From an uncultured Spirochaetales bacterium (lineage in GTDB: Bacteria; Spirochaetota; Spirochaetia; Sphaerochaetales; Sphaerochaetaceae), in contig CAKQWE010000002.1 in NCBI GenBank assembly GCA_934277975.1, positions 1 through 64,000 of the forward strand: a DNA stretch of 64,000 nt, given 5' to 3'. This document shows positions 8,847 to 18,229 of this stretch, piece after piece (position 1 is the stretch's first letter; each line of letters starts with the position of its first letter). The translations under genes and the position numbers were made by a program. The notes beneath the pieces were generated by a model. The model was not told where the DNA came from and made no database searches. It saw only the letters and a list, made by a program, of their open reading frames with translations.

Positions 8847-9845
8847 ATGACATTTGCAGAGAAAATGAAAGCGAAGGCTATTGCAGCGAAGAAGGCACTC
8901 GTCCTTCCAGAAGGTCTTGAGCCAAGGACGGTCAAGGCTGCAAGGGTGATTCTGGACCAGGGTATCGCTTCCTCTGTCACCCTTATAGGAAATCCTGACG
9001 AAGTGAAGGCCAATGCCGCCAATCTTGGAGTTGACCTCACAGGCATTGCAATCGTTGACCCAATGACAAGCGACAAGAGACAGGCTTACGCCAACGAGTA
9101 CTATGAACTAAGAAAGGCCAAAGGCATGACTCCAGAGCAGGCCTACGATCTCATTACCGCCCCTCTTCGCTGGGGTGCCATGATGACGCGTCTTCATGAT
9201 GCCGATGCCATGGTGGCCGGCGCCGAGAACACAACTGGAAACGTCCTTCTTGCCTCATTCCAGATCATAAAGTGCAAGCCGGGCATCAAGAGCGCCTCCT
9301 CTTGTTTCGTGATGGCTACAGACAAGACCCAGTACGGCCTCAACGGTTCGTTCATCTTCGCTGACTGTGCGACCATTCCAAATCCAACGGCTGAGCAGCT
9401 TGCTGAGATAGCAGAGGCCTCCGCCGAGTCCTGCCGCACGTTCCTTGATGCAGAACCTGTCGTTGCAATGCTTTCATATTCAACAAAGGGCAGCGCCAAG
9501 GGGGACCTCGTCGACAAGGTCGTTCAGGCAACGGAGATGGTAAAGGCCAAGTGTCCTGAACTCAAGGTCGATGGCGAACTCCAGCTCGATGCTGCAATCG
9601 TGGATTCCGTTGCAAAGCAGAAGGCTCCAGGCTCAACCGTCGCCGGCCATGCCAACGTCCTCGTATTCCCTGACCTTCAGGCTGGAAACATTGGCTACAA
9701 GCTCGTGCAGCGCCTTGCAGGTGCTCAGGCATATGGCCCTATCCTCCAGGGATTCGCAAGGCCTGTGTCTGATCTGTCCAGGGGCTGCAGTGTGGAGGAT
9801 ATTGTAGTAACCGCCTCCATCACCCTTGCCCAAGCTGCCTGCTAG
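8847..9845 (+). CDS. pta: Phosphate acetyltransferase
   Basis: 332 residues, the length of the single-domain Pta. It converts acetyl-CoA and phosphate to acetyl phosphate and CoA, feeding acetate formation with ATP yield in fermenters. Recognisable segments are ALVLPEGLEPRTVKAA near the start, GAMMTRLHDADAMVAGAENTTGNVL, and the C-terminal LVFPDLQAGNIGYKLVQRL and GFARPVSDLSRGCS. The ATG at 8847 follows AAAGGAGAAAACAA; an in-frame upstream ATG at 8802 has no such site. Acetate kinase, the usual partner, is not in the window. A repeat region, not a clear terminator, follows. Confidence 0.95.
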   Translation: MTFAEKMKAKAIAAKKALVLPEGLEPRTVKAARVILDQGIASSVTLIGNPDEVKANAANLGVDLTGIAIVDPMTSDKRQAYANEYYELRKAKGMTPEQAYDLITAPLRWGAMMTRLHDADAMVAGAENTTGNVLLASFQIIKCKPGIKSASSCFVMATDKTQYGLNGSFIFADCATIPNPTAEQLAEIAEASAESCRTFLDAEPVVAMLSYSTKGSAKGDLVDKVVQATEMVKAKCPELKVDGELQLDAAIVDSVAKQKAPGSTVAGHANVLVFPDLQAGNIGYKLVQRLAGAQAYGPILQGFARPVSDLSRGCSVEDIVVTASITLAQAAC

Positions 9846-9858
9846 TTCTTTCTTGGTC

Positions 9859-9939
9859 TTTGAGCCGTCTTCGGCGTCACAGCGCTTGGGCTGTACAAAT
9901 AGTACTATCCCTCGCTCGTATCCTTGAATACGGCTCAAA
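9859..9939 (+). repeat. Dispersed hairpin repeat, copy A
   Basis: Outer stem TTTGAGCCGT (9859-9868) / ACGGCTCAAA (9930-9939). The inner part has GTAC..AGTAC (GGGCTGTACAAATAGTAC, then TCCC). TCCTTG lies on the 3' side of the loop. The upstream flank TTCTTGGTCTT is shared with copies C and D. Confidence 0.65.
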
Positions 9940-9995
9940 TACCTGCGAAACGATTTCTACAAATAACGTCGCAGGGGTTTGTTGATCTTTGTACG

Positions 9996-10060
9996 CTCTA
10001 CTGCATCGCAGCCGCACAGGCTGTACAGCAAGTACTGTCCTGTGCGTTGCTTTTTGTTGT
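9996..10060 (+). repeat. Dispersed hairpin repeat, copy B
   Basis: Inner stem GCACAGG (10014-10020) / CCTGTGC (10039-10045) around a loop containing GTAC and AGTACTGT, the same loop motif as in the other copies but with a different stem sequence. No good outer stem was found. The upstream flank CTCTACTGC resembles copies C and D. Confidence 0.55.
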
Positions 10061-10199
10061 GTCTGCCTTTTATGTGAGATTTTCAAAAGCCATTGATTGT
10101 TTCCTTTCTCTTTGTTTGCTTGTCGAGGTATTCTGTTTCTGCTTTTTCGATACAGGTGTTGATTTGTTCTAAAGTAGGAAGCCGTTTCTGTATCCGCTG

Positions 10200-11774
10200 T
10201 CATGTAAGTCCTCCTGTTTCCTGCCGTGTATATTGAAGTGAGTTTTGAGTTTCGTTTACCTTTCTTCTCATGGATTCCACGTCGTAGGTGAGTGGTATCG
10301 ATTTCCTTTTGATTAACTTCGAAAAGATGAGAGTGGTCGTTTCCAAGAGGACGACCATCCCTGCCATGATGAGGTATGCAGGCCATCCTGCCTGAGGAAA
10401 GTTTGCGAAGATTGAGAAAAGGGAGTGGAAGAGATTGTAGATCGTGTCGCTCGCCCAAAGCAAAGCTGAAAACCTGCCAAAGGCAAGGATGGCAAGTCCT
10501 GTCGTCATCGATGCTGCGGCGAGCAGGCCTGCAATTGGCGATAAGAGTATTGCAATTGGATTCCACGAGCCTGTCATGGCAATCTGGATTGGGGCACAGA
10601 AGAGCAGAACCATGATTGAGAGCCAGAAGGGCGAGAGAATTCGCTTTCCTGTGAATACTGCGATTGGAGAGTAGGAGAGTTCTTGGAGAAATACTATTGC
10701 AACTACAGCTGCATAGCCATAGCAGTTGCCAAGATCCACCATGGAGAATGGAAACAGCATGGCTTGGATGAGAAACGTTGCACACAGCCTGCGTTTTGCA
10801 GACTTCATGGCCGATGTACCGCCAAACAAACCTAGGCAGAACATCATAAAAGCCCTTAGAAGCGATGGCCTGGGGCCTGCTGTGAAGACGAACGCTCCAA
10901 TGGCAAGGAATGACATGAGCTTTGTAGTCTGCTTGATTCCAGTCCCTCCAATTCCTTCAAGAAGCTTGCAGATTCCTACAAGTATTCCAAGGTGCATTCC
11001 TGACAATGCCAGAACGTGGGAGCAGCCGCACCTTTGTGCAAGTTCCTTCAATGGAAAGCCATAGTCCTCGGATCTTCCCAATAGAAGCATTGCACTCAGA
11101 AGGTCTGAATCCTGAGGGGTGGAGTTTCCAAAGAGTCGCTTTTCCAGCCCTTCTATTACAGATTCCCTAATGTCGTTGATTCTGTTTCTTTTGAGAACCT
11201 GCAGTTTTTCGAATATGAAAAGCTCGTCGCTGAAATGACCGATTAGGCGTACCTTTACACCGTATGAGACTATGGATTTCGAGGATGGAGGCTTTCCAAT
11301 TGCCGTTGCAAGGCCGCTTGCAGTGGTTCTGAAGCTGTGTATTGAACCACAGTTGCTGACTTTGAGCCTTATCATATAGTTGCCCGTCGATGAGAACGAT
11401 GAGTCCTGTACCAAGGTGCCTTCCAAGATGCAGACTGTTTCCTTGGGAAGCGCCATCCTAAGCTGAGCTTCACTTGCTATGGTTGAGACCATGAACGCTG
11501 CAACTGATACGAACATGATGCAGCGCAGCATAGTTAGGATGGCGATGTCTTCCCTTCTTGAAAACTTGCCGCATCCAAACAAAAGGGTGCCGGACGGGGC
11601 TAGGGAAACGGCTGCAGCGCCAAGGACCGCTGCCACAATCCCTAGACCCCGCCCAGCGATGGGAAAGTATGATGAGACGATGAGAAACAGCAAGGAGTGG
11701 GATAGAAAAATGGTTTGGGGTAAGGTGTTTCTCTCGCTCATACAAAATGAATACGTGGAACTAGTAGAATTCAT
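10200..11774 (-). CDS. comEC: ComEC/Rec2-family membrane protein (competence domain only)
   Basis: 524 residues, many membrane segments. The competence-domain signature HVLALSGMHLGIL (about 250-262) and the GPRPSLLRAFMMF segment are present. The N-terminal hydrophobic part and an OB-like soluble part (about 110-200) are recognisable. The C-terminal metallo-beta-lactamase domain of longer ComEC proteins is absent. ComEC forms the inner-membrane channel for transforming DNA. Start uncertain: ATG at 11774 gives 524 residues, ATG at 11741 starts at MSERN; neither has a clear ribosome site. The 3' end reaches into the repeat region. Other competence genes are not in the window. Confidence 0.78.
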   Translation of the reverse strand: MNSTSSTYSFCMSERNTLPQTIFLSHSLLFLIVSSYFPIAGRGLGIVAAVLGAAAVSLAPSGTLLFGCGKFSRREDIAILTMLRCIMFVSVAAFMVSTIASEAQLRMALPKETVCILEGTLVQDSSFSSTGNYMIRLKVSNCGSIHSFRTTASGLATAIGKPPSSKSIVSYGVKVRLIGHFSDELFIFEKLQVLKRNRINDIRESVIEGLEKRLFGNSTPQDSDLLSAMLLLGRSEDYGFPLKELAQRCGCSHVLALSGMHLGILVGICKLLEGIGGTGIKQTTKLMSFLAIGAFVFTAGPRPSLLRAFMMFCLGLFGGTSAMKSAKRRLCATFLIQAMLFPFSMVDLGNCYGYAAVVAIVFLQELSYSPIAVFTGKRILSPFWLSIMVLLFCAPIQIAMTGSWNPIAILLSPIAGLLAAASMTTGLAILAFGRFSALLWASDTIYNLFHSLFSIFANFPQAGWPAYLIMAGMVVLLETTTLIFSKLIKRKSIPLTYDVESMRRKVNETQNSLQYTRQETGGLT

Positions 11775-11899
11775 TCACGGTTTTTGGGCATGTTTTCTTT
11801 GTGTTGAATGTAACTTTATGAAACATAACAAAATAAAATTTTGAAATTTTACTCATGTGGTGCCTGCTCATGTACTTGGAGACGTAGGAGTGGGTGCAA

Positions 11900-11927
11900 T
11901 TGACTAGCACTGCATTGGTGCTTTAAA
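11900..11927 (+). promoter_or_regulatory. Putative promoter of the rsmA-mtaB-birA-argS group
   Basis: TTGACT (11900-11905), 16-nt spacer, TTTAAA (11922-11927). The start codons GTG (11934) and ATG (11937) follow the -10 box by 6 and 9 nt with no Shine-Dalgarno sequence, so the message would be leaderless or nearly so. Confidence 0.45.
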
Positions 11928-11936
11928 CTTCAAGTG

Positions 11937-12827
11937 ATGATTTGGGATTTTGACTACAGCTCAGTATCCGCAATAGCAAAGCTACTCGAAGAGAACGGAC
12001 TTTCCATGACCAAGAAGTTTGGCCAGAACTTCCTCGTGTCCCAGCAGGTATTGGATAGGATCGTCTCCCAATGCGGGGGCCTTGAAGGGAAAACCGTTTG
12101 GGAAATAGGGCCTGGAATAGGGGCTTTGACCACAAAACTCCTCAAGGCAGGGGCTGCTGTGACATCGTTTGAGATTGATCATGGCTTTTGCCGCATACTA
12201 AGGGAGCAGGCTTATATAGAGGAGCCTAGGTTCAGACTGGTGGAAGGAGACGCCCTCAAGAACTGGAAGGATCTATACAACAAGGAAGGCACCCCCGATG
12301 TGATATGCGCAAACCTTCCGTACAACGTTGGCTCCATATTCATAGCCTCCCTCATAGAAGGACGCTGCGTTCCGCAGCGCATGGTCTATACCCTTCAGAG
12401 CGAGGTCGTGCAACGCATGTGCGCCAAAGTGGGTGGCGAGGACTACAGTGGCTTCACGGTGCTCACCAACATAGACTACGAGAACAGAGAGGCCTTTAGG
12501 ATAAAGGCCGGCTGCTTCTTTCCTCATCCAAATGTGGACAGCTCGGTTGTTGTTATGCAGAGACGACAGGAAAAACTCGTACCTGAAGGGCTCGTTTCTC
12601 GTTTGATATCGCTTGTACGGGTTCTGTTTTCGCAGAGGAGGAAGACTGTCAAGAACAACCTCAAGGGGATCGGTCTGACAAGCGATGAGCTTGAGAAGGT
12701 GCTTTCGGCGGCCGGTATACCTTCAGGTGAACGTGCCGAAAAGCTTTCCATGAACCAGATGGTTGCTTTGGCCCAGGAGCTTGAAGATGCAGCGCATCGT
12801 AGTCCCTCCAAGGAGGCATTTGAGTGA
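11937..12827 (+). CDS. rsmA: 16S rRNA dimethyladenosine transferase (KsgA/RsmA)
   Basis: 296 residues from the ATG (GTG at 11934 adds one). It dimethylates the two adjacent adenines near the 3' end of 16S rRNA. Seen: KKFGQNFLVSQQVLDRIV at the N-terminus, the SAM-binding EIGPGIGALT, FEIDHGFCRIL, ICANLPYNVGS (motif IV, NLPY) and the C-terminal helical domain with FSQRRKTVKNNL. It overlaps mtaB by 4 bp. The start lies unusually close to a -10 box. Confidence 0.94.
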   Translation: MIWDFDYSSVSAIAKLLEENGLSMTKKFGQNFLVSQQVLDRIVSQCGGLEGKTVWEIGPGIGALTTKLLKAGAAVTSFEIDHGFCRILREQAYIEEPRFRLVEGDALKNWKDLYNKEGTPDVICANLPYNVGSIFIASLIEGRCVPQRMVYTLQSEVVQRMCAKVGGEDYSGFTVLTNIDYENREAFRIKAGCFFPHPNVDSSVVVMQRRQEKLVPEGLVSRLISLVRVLFSQRRKTVKNNLKGIGLTSDELEKVLSAAGIPSGERAEKLSMNQMVALAQELEDAAHRSPSKEAFE

Positions 12828-14152
12828 ACCTATACATCTACACCCTTGGCTGCCGCTTGAACCAGTGCGAGAGCGAGGCCGTGGCGGAATCCTTTGAGAA
12901 GAGCGGCCATGAAGTTCTGAAGCAGTTCGAGGTTGGCGACGAAAAACCAGACCTTGTCATTGTAAACACCTGCACGGTGACAAGCAAGGCGGAGCAGAAG
13001 GCCCGCCGTATGATACGGCTCTTTGCTGCGAAGTGCCCTGTCCTAGTGACGGGGTGCTATGCCCAGATGGCTGCAAACGAGATCGAAGGGCTTGCTTCAA
13101 ACGTGGTGGTTCTGCCTCTTGCCCGCAAGCCTGAGCTTCTGAGCCTTCCTCAATTCCTAGGAGACAGGTTCTGCGAAAACTCGCAGCCTATTCTTCTTGA
13201 AGCTCTTCGCGAATTCTCAAGCCTCAAGATCCCTTTGGGGAAAAACCGCTCTAAGGAGAACAGGTTCGACTACGCACCAAGCGGGTTCACATACCATTGC
13301 CGCTCCTATCTCAAGGTTCAGGACGGGTGCGACAACAACTGCGGCTACTGCCGTGTCCACATAGCCCGCGGACCATCGTCCTTCCTCAATGCGGACACAG
13401 CCGTCCAAAGGGCACTTGAAATAGAACGACGAGGCTATCACGAGATAGTCCTGACCGGTGTGAACCTTACAATGTACGACCACAACGGAAGAGGTTTGGG
13501 TGGCCTAATGGAGAAACTTCTAAAGAATCTGGGTCCGGATATGCGTTTTAGGCTATCGTCCATGGAGCCCGACAATGTGGATGACCTTCTTCTTGAACAG
13601 CTTGCAGACCCTCGTGTACAGCCGCATTTCCACATTCCAATCCAAAGCGCAGCGCCAAAGGTCATGACAAGGATAAACCGCAACTACAGTCTTGAACACC
13701 TTGAGTACGTGGTCAAAAGGCTAAGGGAGATAAAGGACGATCCGTTCCTTGCGTGCGACATAATCACCGGCCTTCCGGCTGAGGGGGATGAAGAGTTCGA
13801 GCAGACCCGTAGGTTCCTTGTGGACAACGGCTTTGCCATGATGCACGTCTTCCCTTTCAGCCCTCGCCCGAACACTTCTCTTGAGAAGGCCAGGGACAAG
13901 GCCCCGGAGAACGTGAGGGACGAACGTGCAGCCATCCTCAGAGCTCTTGCCCTGGAGATGAACCAACGCTATCTGGAACGCCAGATTGGAAAGCCCGCAG
14001 AGGTCATCCTCGAAGAGAACAGGAACGGCACTTGGTATGGCCTCACCGGCAACTATATGCATGTGAAGGCCGATTCCGTTGAGCCTGATTCAAAATGCGG
14101 AGATCTTGTACATTGTATTGTAACTTCAACCAACACGGTAAGTTGCATGTAA
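12824..14152 (+). CDS. mtaB: tRNA t6A37 methylthiotransferase (MtaB-type radical SAM enzyme)
   Basis: 442 residues. N-terminal MTTase domain with cysteines in YTLGCRLNQCESE, NTCTVTSKAEQKARR and VTGCYAQ binding the auxiliary 4Fe-4S cluster. The radical SAM motif is C-x3-C-x2-C at residues 169, 173 and 176 (DGCDNNCGYCRVH). A C-terminal TRAM-like segment follows. The single-letter pattern and length fit MtaB (converts t6A to ms2t6A at position 37 of tRNA) better than MiaB or RimO. The GTG start at 12824 follows GGAGG and overlaps the rsmA stop by 4 bp. Confidence 0.9.
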   Translation: MNLYIYTLGCRLNQCESEAVAESFEKSGHEVLKQFEVGDEKPDLVIVNTCTVTSKAEQKARRMIRLFAAKCPVLVTGCYAQMAANEIEGLASNVVVLPLARKPELLSLPQFLGDRFCENSQPILLEALREFSSLKIPLGKNRSKENRFDYAPSGFTYHCRSYLKVQDGCDNNCGYCRVHIARGPSSFLNADTAVQRALEIERRGYHEIVLTGVNLTMYDHNGRGLGGLMEKLLKNLGPDMRFRLSSMEPDNVDDLLLEQLADPRVQPHFHIPIQSAAPKVMTRINRNYSLEHLEYVVKRLREIKDDPFLACDIITGLPAEGDEEFEQTRRFLVDNGFAMMHVFPFSPRPNTSLEKARDKAPENVRDERAAILRALALEMNQRYLERQIGKPAEVILEENRNGTWYGLTGNYMHVKADSVEPDSKCGDLVHCIVTSTNTVSCM

Positions 14153-14226
14153 GTTGCAACTGTCTTTGCATTTGATGTAGCATTAGTATGAAATGCGCGA
14201 AATCCACTAAACGAGGAAAGGAATAG

Positions 14227-15153
14227 ATGAAGAGAAAAGACGGAACAAGGGTCAAGGATGCAGACCCAATGTATTGCATCGTTCCATACATAATGAACAA
14301 ACGCTACGATGCAATGAACATGATTACATTGGACATCCCTGTCATGCCAATAAAGAAGTACCTTAGGGAGAAGAGGCAGGAGGGAAAGTTCGTCAGCCAT
14401 CTTGGAATCGTCGTGGCAACATACCTTAGGACCGTGTGCAAGTATCCTCTTCTCAACAGATTCATAGTCAACAAGAAGATATACGACAGGAAGAACTTCG
14501 ACGTGGCCATGGTCGTCCTCAAGGAGGGCGACGGGGACATGGAAGGCACGATGAGCAAGATACGCTTCGACCTCAGCGACAATATCTTCCAGGTTCAGGA
14601 GAAGATAGACCACTACATAGAGGAGAACCGCAAGGAGACGAACAAGAACTCCACGGACAAGCTCATCAAGAAGCTCCTGAAGATCCCCGGTCTTGCCAAT
14701 TTTGGAGTTGGACTTTTCAAATGGATGGACAGACGTGGCATCCTCCCTATGAGCGTGATAGATGCAAGTCCTTTCCATACAAGCCTTACCGTGTCAAATC
14801 TTGCCAGTATAAAGACCAACCACATCTACCATCACTGCTATGAGTTTGGAACCACCAGCGTGTTCATAACCATGGGTAATGCAAGGGAGGTCGCCTTTAG
14901 GGAGAAGGGCGAGATAGTGTTCAAGACCTGCCTTCCCCTTGGTGTCGTAATGGACGAGAGGATATGCAGCGGTCATTATTTTGCATCGGCTTTCCAGAAC
15001 ATGAAGCGCTATTTCGCCAATCCTTCGCTCCTTGAGATGTCCCCTGAGGAGGAGAAGGCCTACGAGGAGAGACTGAGCGAAGAAAAGGAAAGTAGGGCCG
15101 ATGATTCCTTGGAGGTTTCCAGTGGAGAGGTTTTGGTTACAAGGGGTATCTGA
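14227..15153 (+). CDS. Acyltransferase (E2/CAT fold)-like protein, catalytic residues replaced
   Basis: 308 residues resembling the catalytic domain of 2-oxo acid dehydrogenase E2 and chloramphenicol acetyltransferases, without lipoyl or subunit-binding domains. The region SLTVSNLASIKTNHIYHHCYEFGTTSVFIT resembles the core strands. At the place of the E2 active-site motif (D-H-R-x-x-D-G) it reads DERICSG (243-249): Glu replaces the catalytic His and Ser replaces the Asp. The C-terminal 40 residues are charged. Such stand-alone copies occur in gut anaerobes with no known function. It follows mtaB by 74 bp and birA starts inside its 3' end. Function unknown; a non-catalytic binding role or altered chemistry is inferred. 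Confidence 0.7.
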   Translation: MKRKDGTRVKDADPMYCIVPYIMNKRYDAMNMITLDIPVMPIKKYLREKRQEGKFVSHLGIVVATYLRTVCKYPLLNRFIVNKKIYDRKNFDVAMVVLKEGDGDMEGTMSKIRFDLSDNIFQVQEKIDHYIEENRKETNKNSTDKLIKKLLKIPGLANFGVGLFKWMDRRGILPMSVIDASPFHTSLTVSNLASIKTNHIYHHCYEFGTTSVFITMGNAREVAFREKGEIVFKTCLPLGVVMDERICSGHYFASAFQNMKRYFANPSLLEMSPEEEKAYEERLSEEKESRADDSLEVSSGEVLVTRGI

Positions 15154-15994
15154 TGCCTTCTGCCATGGTGCGTATGAAATACCAAATGGCTTTGCAATAG
15201 AGCTCCATGAATTTGAATGCACTGGCTCCACGAATGCAGTTCTTATGGAGATGGCCCGTAGCGGTGCTCCAATAGGCACCGTGGTCTGGGCCCACAGACA
15301 GGAAGGGGGAAGAGGCCGTCTTGGGCGTTCGTTCTCATCTCCTGTTGGAGGTGTATACATAAGTATGCTTGTACCCTGTCCTACAGACCCCAGGGACATC
15401 GGCTTTGCACTGACTGCAAAGGCTGGGGTTGCGGTGAAGCGTGCAATCAAGGACGTGTGCGGGGTTGGGTGTGGCATAAAATGGGTCAACGACATCGTGA
15501 TGGACGGCCTTAAGGTGTGCGGGATCCTTGCCCAAATGGTCGCACGTGAAGAAGGAAACGTCGTGGTCGTGGGCATTGGCGTGAACTATGCAACGCCGTT
15601 GTCGTGCTTTGCAGAGGACCTCAAAGGCGTTGTCGGCTCTTTGTACGACACGGACAAGGTGTCAGCCAAGGACGTGCCTCCCATGCGAAGCTTCGTGATG
15701 GCGTTGATTGCAAACGTATACGGACTTGTATGCGGCAGCGAGGCCTGTGGAGAAGGGTTTTCGAGATGCACTGGAAAAAAAGAAAAAAGCAGTGCAAAAT
15801 GGCTTTGCGAATACAAAGGCTCTAGCACAATTCTAGGAAACGAAGTAAAAGTAATCCAAGCGGGTGCGGTTGTAGGAGAGGGGCGTGCCGTCCTGATAGA
15901 CGACGACTGCCACCTGCACGTACTTTGTGATGATGGACGTGAGGTTGTCCTTTCCACGGGAGAGGTGAGCGTCAGGAAGAGAGGTTTGGAATGA
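15122..15994 (+). CDS. birA: Biotin--[acetyl-CoA-carboxylase] ligase
   Basis: 290 residues. Catalytic BirA/LplA-like domain: ECTGSTNAVLMEMA, the biotinyl-AMP loop GGRGRLGRSF, GIKWVNDIVMDGLKVCGILAQ and VVVVGIGVNY. The C-terminal SH3-like domain ends with the gene. There is no N-terminal DNA-binding domain, so it should not act as the biotin repressor. Start: GTG at 15122 has GGAGG 6 nt upstream; an ATG at 15101 in frame is possible. It overlaps the preceding gene by 32 bp and argS by 4 bp, so it is co-transcribed with both. Confidence 0.9.
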   Translation: MERFWLQGVSDAFCHGAYEIPNGFAIELHEFECTGSTNAVLMEMARSGAPIGTVVWAHRQEGGRGRLGRSFSSPVGGVYISMLVPCPTDPRDIGFALTAKAGVAVKRAIKDVCGVGCGIKWVNDIVMDGLKVCGILAQMVAREEGNVVVVGIGVNYATPLSCFAEDLKGVVGSLYDTDKVSAKDVPPMRSFVMALIANVYGLVCGSEACGEGFSRCTGKKEKSSAKWLCEYKGSSTILGNEVKVIQAGAVVGEGRAVLIDDDCHLHVLCDDGREVVLSTGEVSVRKRGLE

Positions 15995-17829
15995 TAAACA
16001 AGGAAGAATGGAAGAGTTTGGTTCAGAACACCTTGCAGATGATGTACGAGGAGAGCGGACATGAAGGTGCGCTTCCGCCTGTCGTGCTGCAGGTTCCGCC
16101 AAAGCCTGAGATGGGGGATCTCGCGTTCCCTCTCTTTGCATATGCAAAGACCTTCTCCAAGGCTCCAAACGTCCTTGCCCAGGACCTTAGCGCAAGGATC
16201 AATGCGCTTCCCAGTGGTTCTGGTTCATCCAAGCCCAATGGCGAGGCGTTCGCCCTTGGCCCATACATGAACGTAAGGGTGAATATGGACGATGTCGTCT
16301 CCCAAATGTATGGGAATATAAAGGAAAGCGGTTCTTCCTATGGACATACCAACCTCCTTGGATCAAAGAAGGTCATGATAGAGTTCAGCTGTCCAAACAC
16401 GAACAAGCCACTTCACCTTGGACATGTAAGGAACGACTGCATAGGCCAGAGCATGAGCCAGATCCTCAAGGCTTGCGGTGCCTATGTCATGAAGGTCAAC
16501 CTCATAAACAACCGTGGTGTGCATATATGCAAGTCCATGCTTGCATACCAGAAGTTCGGCAACGGGGAGACCCCTCAGTCCTCAGGCATAAAGGGAGACC
16601 ACCTTGTTGGCGACTACTACGTGCGCTTCGCCAAGTGGGAGGCCCAGGAGCTTGAGAAGGATACGAAAGCCAACATGGCAAAAGGGATGTCCGAGGAAGA
16701 TGCAAAGGCCCTTGCCAAAAAGGAGAACGGTCCTGACATGGAAGCCCAGGCTATGCTTAGAAAGTGGGAGCAGGGGGACCCCCAGGTAATGGAACTTTGG
16801 AAGCTCATGAACGGCTGGACCCTTGCTGGCGTTGCACAGACATACGAGCGTACCGGCATAAGCTTTGACAAATACTACTACGAAAGCGATACATACAAGC
16901 TTGGAAAGGACAAGGTCCTTGAGGGGCTTGAGAGGGGGATCTTCCAAAAGGCCGACGATGGCTCCATCTACATAGACAACTCCGACATAGGACTTGACCG
17001 CAAGATACTGCTAAGACGCGATGGGACTTCCATCTACATAACACAGGACATTGGAACGGCGATCAACAGGCATGAGGACTGGCCTTTCGACAGCCTCATC
17101 TATGTCGTTGCAAGCGAGCAGAACTACCATTTCAAGGTTCTCTTCCATGTCCTGGACAAACTTGGGTATTCATGGGCCAAGGACCTCCACCATCTTTCGT
17201 ATGGCATGGTATTCCTTCCTGAAGGCAAGATGAAGAGCCGCGAAGGCACTGTCGTGGATGCAGACGACCTCATCCAATCCCTTACGGACATGGCCAAAGA
17301 GCAGATCCTTGAGAAGGGCCGCGAGGATGATCTCGATGATGTTGACGACACCTCCCACAAGATTGCCCTTGGCGCCTTGAACTACTACATCCTACAGTTC
17401 AACCCAAGCAAGGACTTCGTGTTCAACCCAAAGGAATCCCTCTCCTTCAACGGCAACACCGGGCCGTATCTTCAGTACATGGGCGCCCGTATATCCTCAA
17501 TGCTCAGAAAGTACGACGAGGCGGCCTATCGTGATGTGGCGTTCAACCCTGCCGTGCTCTCCCTTGAGGACGAACGCGAAATGCTCAAGATGCTTTCATC
17601 CTTCCCTGAAGTCGTTGGCAAGGCCTGCACACAGTACGATCCCAGCATTGTGTGTTCCTTCCTGTACGATCTTTCAAAGCGGTTCTCACATTGGTACCAC
17701 GACAATCAGATCCTCAAGGCCGATACCCCTGAGCTCGTCAAAGCTCGTGTATCACTTTGCGAGATGGTGCTTCAGGTCATGAAGAACGCATTCGACCTTG
17801 TTGGCATTCCATTCCTTGAGAAGATGTGA
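15991..17829 (+). CDS. argS: Arginyl-tRNA synthetase
   Basis: 612 residues, class I synthetase. N-terminal tRNA-recognition domain (about 1-115), HIGH-like motif HLGH in CPNTNKPLHLGHVRNDC (about 130-148), KMSKS-equivalent region around PEGKMKSREGTVV, and the DALR anticodon-binding domain at the C-terminus. It charges tRNA-Arg. The ATG overlaps the birA stop (ATGA). Confidence 0.95.
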   Translation: MINKEEWKSLVQNTLQMMYEESGHEGALPPVVLQVPPKPEMGDLAFPLFAYAKTFSKAPNVLAQDLSARINALPSGSGSSKPNGEAFALGPYMNVRVNMDDVVSQMYGNIKESGSSYGHTNLLGSKKVMIEFSCPNTNKPLHLGHVRNDCIGQSMSQILKACGAYVMKVNLINNRGVHICKSMLAYQKFGNGETPQSSGIKGDHLVGDYYVRFAKWEAQELEKDTKANMAKGMSEEDAKALAKKENGPDMEAQAMLRKWEQGDPQVMELWKLMNGWTLAGVAQTYERTGISFDKYYYESDTYKLGKDKVLEGLERGIFQKADDGSIYIDNSDIGLDRKILLRRDGTSIYITQDIGTAINRHEDWPFDSLIYVVASEQNYHFKVLFHVLDKLGYSWAKDLHHLSYGMVFLPEGKMKSREGTVVDADDLIQSLTDMAKEQILEKGREDDLDDVDDTSHKIALGALNYYILQFNPSKDFVFNPKESLSFNGNTGPYLQYMGARISSMLRKYDEAAYRDVAFNPAVLSLEDEREMLKMLSSFPEVVGKACTQYDPSIVCSFLYDLSKRFSHWYHDNQILKADTPELVKARVSLCEMVLQVMKNAFDLVGIPFLEKM

Positions 17830-17858
17830 GTTCTGCATAGGGCAATACGGTAATATAT

Positions 17859-17882
17859 GGGCCGCTCCTTTGGGCGGCCCTT
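17859..17882 (+). terminator. Hairpin after argS, weak terminator
   Basis: GGGCCGC (17859-17865) / GCGGCCC (17874-17880) with an 8-nt loop but only two Ts behind it. It may slow or end transcription of the argS operon; the short tail makes it doubtful as an intrinsic terminator. Confidence 0.45.
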
Positions 17883-18050
17883 ACCGGCGAGAGGGCGACT
17901 ATCTTATTCCAAACCTTGCGCTGCCGGAAGAACCGGAATAACAGATCAGCAAGTACAGGCGTATTCGCAAATACCGCTCTTGCCTTTGCAATCGTATCTT
18001 GGCTTGCATCCAGTCGGTCAATCGCAACCTCAATCATAATTCTTTTTGCT

Positions 18051-18150
18051 CTTCATGGAAAGTTGGGGGATTGGGAAAAGGGTGGTTCTGCAATTGCCCA
18101 TCTGGGCGCTCTGGACGCTCTTGCCACTCTAAAACGGTCTAGATTCAGAG
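18051..18150 (+). repeat. Anchor + nonamer repeat element, copy 1
   Basis: The anchor CTTCATGGAAAGTTGGGGGA begins at about 18051. It is followed by a short conserved arm (GGTGGTTCTGCAATTG), a CATCTG cap, about four 9-bp units of the type GCCACTCTA, and AAACGGTCTAGA as right boundary. The same order is seen in copies 3 and 5. Confidence 0.7.
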
Positions 18151-18229
18151 ATGCAGGGCATTCAGGTGCTGACAGTCACAATCAGGTACTCTCAGGTACG
18201 CTCCAAAGCGCTCTACTTGCATCACGATT

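Larger units (their letters stand above)
9846..10199. other. Intergenic region carrying two dispersed hairpin repeats
   Basis: 354 bp with no credible gene. It holds two copies of the hairpin family described below (9859-9939 and about 9996-10060). The remainder (10060-10199) is T-rich on the plus strand and shows nothing I can name. Confidence 0.6.
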
